A stretch of DNA of 15,628 nt from Promethearchaeota archaeon (GTDB taxonomy: Archaea; Asgardarchaeota; Lokiarchaeia; Sigynarchaeales; SOKP01), in contig WJIN01000422.1 of the NCBI GenBank assembly GCA_014730295.1, positions 1-15,628 on the forward strand, written 5' to 3'. Positions within the stretch are counted from its first letter, which is position 1. Each line of letters opens with the position of its first letter. The position numbers and the translations under genes were made by a program. Shown here piece after piece: positions 7,698-14,755 of this stretch. Under the pieces are notes generated by a model, which was given only the letters and a program-made list of their open reading frames with translations, was not told the origin of the DNA and searched no databases.

Positions 7698-8987
7698 ATG
7701 GAAGAAATTAAACAGACCTCTACTACTAAAACCACCTACTTTAGATATCTTGTGATTATCCTAATTTTCGTTCAGTTAATAGACTCCTACACCACCTCAT
7801 TTCCAACGTTAGTCCCATCAAGCATTATCAATGAGTTTCTATATGGATTTCCAGAAAATATCGGTGCCTCAATCTTTGCGTTCGTGACAGGGTTAGCTTC
7901 AGTGGGGATGTATTTTTGCGCATTTAACACCTATCTTTCTGATAAATTAGGAAGAAAAACAATGCTAGCGGTGACTGTTTTCGGAATGGTATTAGTCGCA
8001 CTATTAATTAACTTCTCGGTAAGCATTATAGATTTTACTATATATCTTCTCTTCTTATGGTTTTTTACGCGTTCGGATGTATGGATGATATATATCGGAG
8101 AAGAATCACCCCGAGAGAAACGAGCTTTTTGGACGAATATTATTCTTATTTTTGGTTTGCTTGGAGCGATCCTTGCTCCCATCGTGCGGTCTAGATTTAT
8201 AACCGAAACTGCTTCTAATTGGCGGGGGATAACATGGTTAGTTATCTTAATTGGGGTTCCTTTAGGATTGTTAATAGTGTTTACTCTAAAAGAGCCCAAA
8301 ATATATACCGATATGAAAGACGATTTAGAGTCAAAACAGAGAATTATTGGACTTAAGGAAAATGTCTCGGGTCTTTTTAAATCAGAGAATCGTACCCAAA
8401 TAATTGTCTGCTTAATTATAAGTGTAATTTTGGGCATGAATTCAGTATTTCGGAATTTAGTCGAGGAAGCTGTTTCCTCCAGCCCTTACTTGAATCAACA
8501 AGAAATAAGTCTGGTAATGTTAATAGGTGTTTTAGCTGTCTATATGGCAGTTATACTAATCGGAATATTTGCGGATAAATTTGGAAGAATTCCTCTACTC
8601 TATGTCTTTTCAATTTTAATCCCCATAGCTCGAATAATGTTTGCAATTGTTGCATTCCAACCTCTATTAACCTTTCCCTTGACTTCCCTATTCATAGGTA
8701 TGTCTGAATTTGGTTATTGGGGTGGATGGATTACTCTTAGCATTGTGGTTATGGAATTAGTACCAACTGAATCGCGTGGGACTGGGAGTGGGTTAAAGTC
8801 ATTTTTCGGAGCATTCGGAATAACTATTGGGTTTCTTTCCACAGCTCTTATGACTTACATTTCCAACTTGAGCATCGCATTTGTTATATTAGGTCTTTTT
8901 GGAATAATTATCGTTCCACTTGTATATAAATACCTAAACGAAACGAAAAAAGTGGATATGAAAGATATCTCAAGATTAAAAGCATGA
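7698..8987 (+). CDS. Major facilitator superfamily transporter
   Basis: A 429-residue polytopic membrane protein whose hydrophobic profile fits 12 transmembrane helices. The MFS motif A loop appears twice, as expected from the internal duplication: L-S-D-K-L-G-R-K-T (80-88) and I-F-A-D-K-F-G-R-I-P (290-299). E-E-S-P-R-E-K-R at 135-142 matches the cytoplasmic loop of the first half, and V-P-T-E-S-R-G-T-G-S-G is the typical loop in the second half. A charged central loop (about 197-235) joins the halves. It lies between DUF169-C and the sulfatase-like gene (12 bases to the latter), so it probably imports the hydrolase substrate or exports a product; direction and substrate cannot be read. No strong ribosome site precedes the ATG. 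The plus-strand frame is clearly the coding one, and the opposite-strand open frame at 7931-8437 is a shadow. Confidence 0.9.
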   Translation: MEEIKQTSTTKTTYFRYLVIILIFVQLIDSYTTSFPTLVPSSIINEFLYGFPENIGASIFAFVTGLASVGMYFCAFNTYLSDKLGRKTMLAVTVFGMVLVALLINFSVSIIDFTIYLLFLWFFTRSDVWMIYIGEESPREKRAFWTNIILIFGLLGAILAPIVRSRFITETASNWRGITWLVILIGVPLGLLIVFTLKEPKIYTDMKDDLESKQRIIGLKENVSGLFKSENRTQIIVCLIISVILGMNSVFRNLVEEAVSSSPYLNQQEISLVMLIGVLAVYMAVILIGIFADKFGRIPLLYVFSILIPIARIMFAIVAFQPLLTFPLTSLFIGMSEFGYWGGWITLSIVVMELVPTESRGTGSGLKSFFGAFGITIGFLSTALMTYISNLSIAFVILGLFGIIIVPLVYKYLNETKKVDMKDISRLKA

Positions 8988-8999
8988 AGGTAGATTAAA

Positions 9000-10508
9000 A
9001 TGAGTAAAAAAATGAACGTACTTTTTATAATTACCGATCAGCAGAGAGCGGACCATTTAGGTTGTTATGGGAATGCTAGATTACATACACCAAATATTGA
9101 TCGGATTGCCGAGGAAGGTGTATGTTTTACTAATGCCTATTGTACGAATCCGATGTGTATGCCCAACCGAGCTACCCTCTTAACCGGATTATACCCAAAC
9201 GCACACGGTGTAAGAAGCAACGGTATTAATCTTCCCGAAAATATCCCAACAATCACAGAAACATTACGAGAAAGAGGATGGTACACAAAATCCATAGGAA
9301 AGACTCATCTCCAATTCAATTTTCCTCCCTATAAACGATCTTCCGAATCTGCGGAAATGATCTCCGAATGGATTAGACCGGCAACGGTGGAAAAAAAGAA
9401 AAGACGTTTTGAAAAGACGTATTATGGATTTGAGGACGTAGAACTCACTTTAGGACATGGTGATTTAGTAGCAGGTCATTATCTTGACTGGTTAGAAGAA
9501 CGTTCCCCTGAGCATATGATTGAAATTAAAAAACGATTCACACACTTTTTCGAGAATCTAATGTATGAGACGTCATTACCAGAGGAGTTGTATCCGACCA
9601 ACTATATAAAAGAACGTACGATTAATTTCCTTGAAAATTACCAGAGAGGGATATATGGAGATAAACCATTTTTCCTTCATTGTTCTTTTCCCGATCCCCA
9701 TCATCCCGTATGTCCTCCAGGGAAATATTATGAAATGTTTGATCAAGCTGGAATTGAATTACCACCGAGTTTTAATGATAAAGATAATCTTTATGACCAT
9801 AATTTTCTCGGAAGCTATCTAAAAAATCCTATATTCAGAGGGGCTCTATTGAGGGAATCTTCTGAGGAGGAAGTGAAACGCTTTCTTGCCCTGACATATG
9901 GATCCATTTCGATGATTGATCACAGCGTAGGAGAAATATTAGCAACACTTAGTAAGCTAGACTTGGATGACAATACGATGGTTATTTACACAAGTGATCA
10001 TGGAGATTTAGCTGGAGACCATGGGTTATTATTGAAAGGCCCTTCACCATATAAAGGTATATTAAACGTTCCTCTGATTTGGAAGGTTCCAGGTCTCACA
10101 GAAAAAGCTCAAACCGATTCATTAATCAGTTCAATCGATATTCCAGTGACAATACTTAATCTTTTAAAGATTAGAGAACGCCATCACCCTCCGGATATGC
10201 AAGGGTGTGACGCCTCCGAAATTTTACAGGATCCAACTAAAAAGATCCGAGAGTGCTGTTTGATTGAGGAAGACGAGGAGGTTAAGAATCTTCAAATAAG
10301 ATTAAGGCATCTAATTACTGAAAAATATAAATTGACGGTGTATGAGGGGTTTGACCAAGGTGATCTTTACGATATGCAAGCCGATCCCCACGAATTGAAT
10401 AATTTATGGAATATTAAAAAGGAAATCCGGAAAGATTTGGTTTATAAACTTCTACAAGAAAATCTTAATGCGCAAGCCAGGTATCCTAAGAGAGAATCTC
10501 TGACTTAA
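9000..10508 (+). CDS. Sulfatase-superfamily hydrolase (Cys-type; sulfatase or phosphonate/phosphate ester hydrolase)
   Basis: A 502-residue alkaline phosphatase/sulfatase-fold enzyme of full family length. The active-site signature C53-M-P-N-R57-A-T-L-L-T-G matches C-x-P-x-R, whose Cys is normally converted to formylglycine. Other catalytic or metal residues are D13 (T-D-Q-Q-R), G-K-T-H (100-103), the P-D-P-H-H-P segment (231-236), D333-H334 (T-S-D-H-G-D) and K347. The usual second Asp of the N-terminal D-D pair is Gln14, a variant seen in some subfamilies. The C-terminal D-L-Y-D-M-x-x-D-P-H-E-L-N-N-L segment is the typical sulfatase end. There is no signal peptide, so it acts in the cytoplasm and needs imported substrate; the MFS gene ends 12 bases upstream. 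No maturase (anSME or FGE) is encoded in the window. AAGGTAG at 8987-8993 supports the start. Sulfatase and phosphonate monoester hydrolase cannot be told apart here. Confidence 0.9.
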   Translation: MSKKMNVLFIITDQQRADHLGCYGNARLHTPNIDRIAEEGVCFTNAYCTNPMCMPNRATLLTGLYPNAHGVRSNGINLPENIPTITETLRERGWYTKSIGKTHLQFNFPPYKRSSESAEMISEWIRPATVEKKKRRFEKTYYGFEDVELTLGHGDLVAGHYLDWLEERSPEHMIEIKKRFTHFFENLMYETSLPEELYPTNYIKERTINFLENYQRGIYGDKPFFLHCSFPDPHHPVCPPGKYYEMFDQAGIELPPSFNDKDNLYDHNFLGSYLKNPIFRGALLRESSEEEVKRFLALTYGSISMIDHSVGEILATLSKLDLDDNTMVIYTSDHGDLAGDHGLLLKGPSPYKGILNVPLIWKVPGLTEKAQTDSLISSIDIPVTILNLLKIRERHHPPDMQGCDASEILQDPTKKIRECCLIEEDEEVKNLQIRLRHLITEKYKLTVYEGFDQGDLYDMQADPHELNNLWNIKKEIRKDLVYKLLQENLNAQARYPKRESLT

Positions 10509-10783
10509 TGAGATAAATAACCTATGAATATTATTTTAAACTTTTTCTTTAATTTAAGCAATTGATTTCTTATTCTATTTGGATAAAATATCCTTACCTG
10601 CGATAATAATAATAAAAAAAATGTCATATTTATCATCAAATCTATTCGTTATTTCTTATTTGATGTTGCGCATTCATCTAAATAACTTCACTAAGTATCT
10701 ATTATTTTGACAAATATATTAAAATAGTATTTCATCTAATCATTATTTAAATTAGAATATTCGACAAATGAGGTCAGATCAAT
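10509..10783. other. Intergenic region with hairpins; end of plus operon and promoter of OsmC-like gene
   Basis: No gene is seen in these 275 bases. T-rich tracts at about 10540-10554 suit an archaeal U-tract terminator after the sulfatase gene. Two inverted repeats follow: GGATA-AAA-TATCC (10581-10593) and CATCAAAT/ATTTGATG (10634-10641 and 10658-10665, 16-base loop). An AT block at 10711-10725 may be the TATA region of the next gene, which has GAGGT at 10770-10774. Confidence 0.35.
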
Positions 10784-11242
10784 ATGGTTCATGAAGAGAA
10801 TACTAAAGTTAAGATCACACTTGATAAGGATCTAATTTTCAAATCGTTTTTCGATTTTACTGAGACAAGTAAAATACTTATTGATGAGACGTTAGATAAA
10901 ACTGGACAGATGAAAGGACCGGATGCCGCAACATTATTAGGTATGGCAGTGATAAGTTGTTTGAGTGCCAGTTTTATTTTTTGTCTAAATAAGCGAAATC
11001 TCTCTTTGGATGATCTTGAAGCTGAAGCCGATATTTCCTTTTACAAGACAGAGAAAGGATATGAGCGAATTAAAAGCATTGATGTGAAAATTATTCCAAA
11101 AACCGATGATCCCGATGTACTCAAGAGGATTGAGCAATGCACCCGAGAGATGCGAAGCGGGGATATGTATTTTGAAGAAACTTGTATTATTACACCCTCT
11201 GTTCGAGAGGGGATTGATATAAATGTGAATGTCGTAAACTAG
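10784..11242 (+). CDS. OsmC-like family protein
   Basis: A 152-residue protein with the OsmC/Ohr-type layout: an N-terminal beta region, then a long helix carrying C59 (A-V-I-S-C-L-S-A-S-F), then N-K-R-N-L-S-L-D-D-L-E-A-E-A with the strand that follows, then C119 in a second helix (R-I-E-Q-C-T). C59 and C119 match the two reactive cysteines of OsmC-type thiol peroxidases, which reduce organic or lipid hydroperoxides in the cytoplasm. C67 and C134 are extra. Some members of this superfamily do not act as peroxidases, so enzyme activity is inferred. GAGGT at 10770-10774, 9 bases before the ATG, supports the start. It is probably a single-gene transcript; the next gene converges from the other strand. 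Confidence 0.75.
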   Translation: MVHEENTKVKITLDKDLIFKSFFDFTETSKILIDETLDKTGQMKGPDAATLLGMAVISCLSASFIFCLNKRNLSLDDLEAEADISFYKTEKGYERIKSIDVKIIPKTDDPDVLKRIEQCTREMRSGDMYFEETCIITPSVREGIDINVNVVN

Positions 11243-11297
11243 CGCTCAGGAACTTCCCAAAAGATAAATCATGTCCCTCTTTTATTAATCCATATAA

Positions 11298-11318
11298 TTA
11301 AGCTTAAGACACTTTTTT
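11298..11318 (+). terminator. Candidate terminator after the OsmC-like gene
   Basis: A 10-base perfect palindrome TTAAGCTTAA (11298-11307) is followed within a few bases by six T (11313-11318), between two convergent genes. The stem is weak; archaeal termination may rely on the T tract alone. Confidence 0.3.
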
Positions 11319-11718
11319 AGATTAAGGGAACGATAATTTTTCCTATTTTACCCTCATTGCATGAAGGACACTCCTTTCCGACTAATTCTATTTCTGTATG
11401 AACTTGATTTGAAGAACATTTTGGACAAACTTTATCATCCTTTGAAAAACCGTTTCTGTTAGGAGAAATATCTGCTTCAAAAATATTCAGACATTCGAGA
11501 CAAATACAATACGAATTAAATCCTGTATGCATTCTGACTAATTCTTTCCAATTTCTATAGTCAGAGAATCCCCATATTTCAGAAATGATCGTTCTCAAGG
11601 ACTTTTCGCTCTTCTCCTCATAATTTATTCTCATACCAGATTCATCCTCAATATAGGAATATCCACCGGAACCAGAAGGGAGGGCAAAATCACAATTATT
11701 ACATCTATATTCATTCAT
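11317..11718 (-). CDS. Multi-CxxC zinc-ribbon protein, unknown function
   Basis: A 133-residue soluble protein with four CxxC knuckles: C6/C9, C73/C76, C98/C101 and C117/C120, plus C71. They probably form two zinc ribbons, pairing 6/9 with 73/76 and 98/101 with 117/120. Residues 14-66 between the first two knuckles are an acidic, aromatic insert. I do not recognise a family. Zinc ribbons of this size often bind nucleic acid or other proteins, but nothing here decides this. The ATG at 11718 has no ribosome site; a TATA-like box about 30 bases upstream suggests a leaderless transcript. It stands alone, converging on the OsmC-like gene and 241 bases from the flavodoxin gene on the same strand. 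Confidence 0.7.
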   Translation of the reverse strand: MNEYRCNNCDFALPSGSGGYSYIEDESGMRINYEEKSEKSLRTIISEIWGFSDYRNWKELVRMHTGFNSYCICLECLNIFEADISPNRNGFSKDDKVCPKCSSNQVHTEIELVGKECPSCNEGKIGKIIVPLI

Positions 11719-11732
11719 CGGAGATAACCCAC

Positions 11733-11752
11733 AATCAATATTTGATTATAAT
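11733..11752 (-). promoter_or_regulatory. TATA-like box overlapping a palindrome upstream of the zinc-ribbon gene
   Basis: AATCAA-TAT-TTGATT (11733-11747) is a perfect 6-base inverted repeat. It overlaps ATTATAATC on the minus strand (11744-11752), placed about 30 bases before the ATG at 11718, the spacing expected of a leaderless archaeal promoter. A repressor bound to the palindrome would block the TATA box. This is inference from position. Confidence 0.35.
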
Positions 11753-11959
11753 TCTTGATAAACAATTTTTAGTTGAAATGAAGAAAGATATGTTAATTTT
11801 TAAAAATATCTTTTATTTCTTAAATCTGTTTTGATTTTCTAGATTATGATTGTAAAACATTTCATCCGCTTAAAAAAGGCGAGCAATTTATGTAAATTAA
11901 ACTAAAAATAAACTAAATTGAAATGAAAAAAGTAATTGGATTTACCCGAGAAATGAAAA

Positions 11960-12439
11960 TCATTCAGAATTTACCTTAATTTCTCGTATAAAAGCATCGA
12001 TTTTTTCTGTGTAATTATCCTCTTCTATTTCTTTTTCAAGAATTTGAGCCGTTGCAATGGGCTTTTTCCCACAAAATTCTCTAATATTTTTAATCAATTC
12101 ATCTCCTGCACGCCCTCCCATGGTTATGAAATATGCCAGTTTATTAAATTGATCTTTATAGCGAGAAATGTATGTTCTTATGGCGGGGGTTAATCTCCCT
12201 GCCCAATTAGGAGTTCCCAGAATGATTATATCATAATCTTGTGGATTTTTTTTCATTTCTTCGATTTCTGTCAATTTCTCTCGAACTGCGTGATATCCGG
12301 AGCGCAACCAGCCAATAATCCCAGAACGTTTAGTTTTGTCAATAATCTCTTCGACATCCGCATTAAGTTTATCGGTGATTTCTTCTGCTATTTGCCTAGT
12401 ATTCCCTGTACGTGTGTAATAAACCACTAAAACATTCAT
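11960..12439 (-). CDS. Flavodoxin
   Basis: A 159-residue flavodoxin-fold protein. The FMN phosphate loop T9-R-T-G-N-T14 follows the first beta strand (M-N-V-L-V-V-Y-Y). The loop L-G-T-P-N-W-A-G (74-81) and the segment T-M-G-G-R-A-G (106-112) are the usual isoalloxazine-binding regions. The length fits a complete single-domain, cytoplasmic electron carrier. A 30-residue helical stretch (W-L-R-S-G-Y-H-A-V-R-E-K) after strand 2 is typical of archaeal flavodoxins of the FldA/protoporphyrinogen-oxidase-like branch. AGGT about 10 bases before the ATG supports the start. It is transcribed divergently from the BioD-like gene. A partner cannot be named; the Fe-S proteins of the minus operon are candidates only by physiology. 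Confidence 0.85.
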   Translation of the reverse strand: MNVLVVYYTRTGNTRQIAEEITDKLNADVEEIIDKTKRSGIIGWLRSGYHAVREKLTEIEEMKKNPQDYDIIILGTPNWAGRLTPAIRTYISRYKDQFNKLAYFITMGGRAGDELIKNIREFCGKKPIATAQILEKEIEEDNYTEKIDAFIREIKVNSE

Positions 12440-12623
12440 AATTTTCTACCTAATGCTAGAAAATATTATATTGTATTAAAGATTAAATTCTATTTTTTAT
12501 AATAACATCCTTATTCTATCTTGCGATTCATGACTTTTCTTCGAAAATCTAGGAAAATTTTATTTTTCCCGTTTATTATATGGAATAAGGTATAGAACAG
12601 TTCTTTTTATTGAGGAGTGACAA
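12440..12623. promoter_or_regulatory. Divergent promoter region (flavodoxin / BioD-like NTPase)
   Basis: This 184-base gap holds two divergent promoters. For the plus gene, TTTATTATATGG (12572-12583) is a TATA-like box and GAGGAGTGA (12612-12620) a strong ribosome site before ATG 12624. For the minus gene, AT blocks near 12465-12475 and 12494-12504 are candidate TATA boxes. A hairpin GGAAAA-N6-TTTTCC (12552-12569) lies just upstream of the plus TATA box, where a BRE would be. CCTTATTC (12509-12516) has an exact inverted copy GAATAAGG (12583-12590) at the downstream edge of the TATA box. Confidence 0.45.
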
Positions 12624-13442
12624 ATGAAAATTCTCTGTGCGGGATTAAGAGATTACCAGTCTGGGAAGACGACCTTGACTTTAGCATTACTCCGACTATT
12701 TAAAGAATCTGATCAAAGAGTCTGTGGGTTCAAGCCAAAATCTGGAAATAATCTCTGGTATCATTGGACACAAGTAAAGAATGCCCTAAAAGAGGGTTTT
12801 TTATATGGTAAAGACGCGAAATTATTATATAATGAGATTTCAAACCATATTTCAATTAACCAGATAAATCCTGTACATCGATTATGGATGCCCACTATGA
12901 ATGAAATGTCGTTTGGGGGATTACCACATTTTATTTTAGATCGAATCACCATCAATGACCGCCAGATAGTTGCATTCAATTCTTATGCTGATTGTCCTGT
13001 GGATCACGCTTACTTCGAGCCTTTATTATCTCAAAGTGAGCAGATAAGAATTTTTAATAGAGCAGATCTCCAAAACCTTACAAAACTATATGAAGAGGCT
13101 GATAGCACAGCTGAGAAGCTACTTATAAAAAAATATGATATTCTTATCTGTGAAAGCTATGCGGATACGGGCCTTCCTTGGAATGGAATTAGTGAGTTGG
13201 ATTATGTTTTTACAATTGAACCATTTCATCTTTCGATATATGAGGGAGAACGCTACTTACAAGCATCTGAAGTTATCTCAACCCTCTCCATCGAGCAAAA
13301 GACTAAGGATATTATTGAACCTTTAAAACCATTAAAAGAAATAAAAATCCCCCCGTTTGCGGATAACATTATTAATAACTATAAAATATTGGTAAAAAAG
13401 GAATTTGGTGAAATTTTTGATGATCTTTCTTTTGACAAATAG
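12624..13442 (+). CDS. BioD-like P-loop NTPase
   Basis: A 272-residue protein that begins directly with a P-loop-type motif: strand M-K-I-L-C-A-G-L then R-D-Y-Q-S-G-K-T-T (9-17), where Gly of the classical G-x4-G-K-T is Arg9. This resembles the dethiobiotin synthetase (BioD)-like branch, which binds ATP and has a deviant P-loop. A later strand Y-D-I-L-I-C-E-S-Y-A-D-T-G-L-P (172-186) looks like the D/E-containing Walker B region. No other biotin gene is present, and most of the protein does not resemble classical BioD, so dethiobiotin synthesis is not claimed. A strong ribosome site (GAGGAG, 12612-12617) supports the start. The methyltransferase gene follows after 32 bases on the same strand, so the two may be co-transcribed. 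Confidence 0.65.
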   Translation: MKILCAGLRDYQSGKTTLTLALLRLFKESDQRVCGFKPKSGNNLWYHWTQVKNALKEGFLYGKDAKLLYNEISNHISINQINPVHRLWMPTMNEMSFGGLPHFILDRITINDRQIVAFNSYADCPVDHAYFEPLLSQSEQIRIFNRADLQNLTKLYEEADSTAEKLLIKKYDILICESYADTGLPWNGISELDYVFTIEPFHLSIYEGERYLQASEVISTLSIEQKTKDIIEPLKPLKEIKIPPFADNIINNYKILVKKEFGEIFDDLSFDK

Positions 13443-13474
13443 TTTAATATTATCAGTAGATTCTTAACTTAACT

Positions 13475-14218
13475 ATGTTAGTTTGGTATATTTTCTTAGG
13501 AATCTTAGTAATTGTTTTGATCATCTTGCTAATTTTTGGATTACCCCGGAAACATATTGAACGACAACCAAGTCTGGAGGGTATTGAGAGCAAAGAAGTC
13601 GTGAACGGTTTCGAAAAAATGGCTAAAACACCCCCTTTCAAGCTCTTTAGGCATAAAATAGTCTCTAAAATCAGAGATATGAATCCTACGGGAACCATTG
13701 TTGATTTAGGATGTGGTTCGGGGAATTTAATAGTAAAAATCGCAAAAGATATAAAGGACGTGGAGTTGATTGGAGTGGATATCTCCTCTGAAATGTTGCA
13801 AAGAGCTAAAAAAAGAGCGGAAAAACAAAATTTAGACTCTCATATCAAATTTAAAACCGGCTCGGCTGATTCATTACCTTTTAGTGATAATTCTATTAAT
13901 ATGATCGTGAGTTCTCTTTCTTTACATCATTGGGAAGATCCCTTAAAATCATTGAAAGAGATTAATCGTGTCTTAAAAAATGATGGAAAGCTTCTATTAT
14001 TCGACTTCCGCAGAGATGCTAGGAGATTTTTTTATGTTCTCTTGATCTTCGCGACAAGGGTGGTGGTACCGAAAGCTTTAAAAGAAATCAATGAACCATT
14101 AGGCTCACTCAAAGCGGGATATACTCTCCGGGAAATAAATGAAATTCTTGAATCTAGTCCATTTCATGAATTTAATATCGAACCTTACCTTGCGTGGTTA
14201 TTTATAACAGTGAGGTGA
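13475..14218 (+). CDS. Membrane-anchored class I SAM-dependent methyltransferase
   Basis: A 247-residue protein. Residues 2-22 are a single hydrophobic segment followed by basic residues (R-K-H), so it is probably anchored with the catalytic domain in the cytoplasm. Motif I (I-V-D-L-G-C-G-S-G-N, 75-84) and the acidic residue D102 (G-V-D-I-S-S) form the SAM pocket; G-S-A-D-S-L-P-F (129-136) and S-L-S-L-H-H-W (147-153) are motifs of the UbiE/methyltransferase-11 type. The region around 185-205 is also hydrophobic. The substrate is unknown; the membrane anchor suggests a lipid or quinone-like molecule. It starts 32 bases after the BioD-like gene with no clear ribosome site. Confidence 0.85.
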   Translation: MLVWYIFLGILVIVLIILLIFGLPRKHIERQPSLEGIESKEVVNGFEKMAKTPPFKLFRHKIVSKIRDMNPTGTIVDLGCGSGNLIVKIAKDIKDVELIGVDISSEMLQRAKKRAEKQNLDSHIKFKTGSADSLPFSDNSINMIVSSLSLHHWEDPLKSLKEINRVLKNDGKLLLFDFRRDARRFFYVLLIFATRVVVPKALKEINEPLGSLKAGYTLREINEILESSPFHEFNIEPYLAWLFITVR

Positions 14219-14239
14219 GGATAACAAAATTTGCTTTTT

Positions 14240-14377
14240 GATCTATATAATAATGCAATTTCATTCCCTGTAAATTCGGATATTATGAATTTAGTGTTTT
14301 TACGCCTTTAACGCCCTTTTCAACGAATATAGTGATCTATATAGACTATATCCCTCCCTCTAAATTATAATGCAATT
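14240..14377 (+). repeat. Split direct repeat and nested palindrome in the intergenic region
   Basis: GATCTATATA plus ATAATGCAATT stand side by side at 14240-14260. Both recur downstream, but separated: GATCTATATA at 14334-14343 and ATAATGCAATT at 14367-14377. The second GATCTATATA sits within a nested palindrome: TCTATATAGA (14336-14345) flanked by TATAGT (14328-14333) and ACTATA (14345-14350). The pyrimidine run TCCCTCCCTC follows. The region precedes the small gene at 14430, so a regulatory role is plausible; a decayed duplication is the alternative. Confidence 0.5.
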
Positions 14378-14429
14378 GTTTAAACCAAAGTGTTTGTTTT
14401 TATTTCATAAGAAGAAGAGGTGTAAAAGA

Positions 14430-14627
14430 ATGTTAAGTTTTGAGCAAATCGCAAGATTGGATGATTCAGGTATTTATTCAATATTGGAAAAATATGGAAG
14501 TGCGGATATGATAACGGCTATTATCAAGGAATTTCCGGATTACTATAATCTTCGAGGAGAAGATACCGGAAATCTATCAAATGTTGAAAGTAATCAAGTG
14601 CTAGAAATTCTAAGAAAAGAACTATAA
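14430..14627 (+). CDS. Small protein of unknown function (65 aa)
   Basis: A 65-residue protein. The ATG at 14430 is chosen because GAGGTG (14417-14422) lies 7 bases upstream; a longer reading from 14370 would add 20 residues lacking such a site and rich in Lys, Phe and Cys. It is predicted to be helical and acidic, without cysteines, signal or membrane segment, beginning M-L-S-F-E-Q-I-A-R-L-D-D-S-G-I. The pattern L-D-D-x-x-I-x-x-I-L faintly recalls FliG helical repeats, but no flagellar gene is near, so I make no assignment. It is separated from the methyltransferase gene by a repeat-bearing region that probably holds its promoter. Confidence 0.6.
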   Translation: MLSFEQIARLDDSGIYSILEKYGSADMITAIIKEFPDYYNLRGEDTGNLSNVESNQVLEILRKEL

Positions 14628-14755
14628 TATCTATTTTTAATGAATTTTTCGTTTAAGTATAATAAATAGATTATACTCTCCTTTTGAGTTAAAAATCAAA
14701 TTTATATATCTGATTTAAACTAGATTAGTTAGAACATTTTCTATTATTTCGGCAT

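Noticed and set aside
7931..8437. A 168-residue open frame on the minus strand
   Set aside because: It lies fully opposite the MFS gene, whose plus-strand frame has clear transporter motifs; the minus frame shows no recognisable domain.
12624..13442. Dethiobiotin synthetase (bioD) of a biotin pathway
   Set aside because: Only the N-terminal P-loop region resembles BioD, the P-loop is deviant, and no other biotin gene is present.
14240..14377. A CRISPR array or insertion-sequence end
   Set aside because: Only two imperfectly arranged copies exist, with no regular spacing, no transposase and no cas genes.
14430..14627. A FliG-like or archaellum-related protein
   Set aside because: The resemblance is limited to a short L-D-D-x-x-I pattern and no motility gene is nearby.
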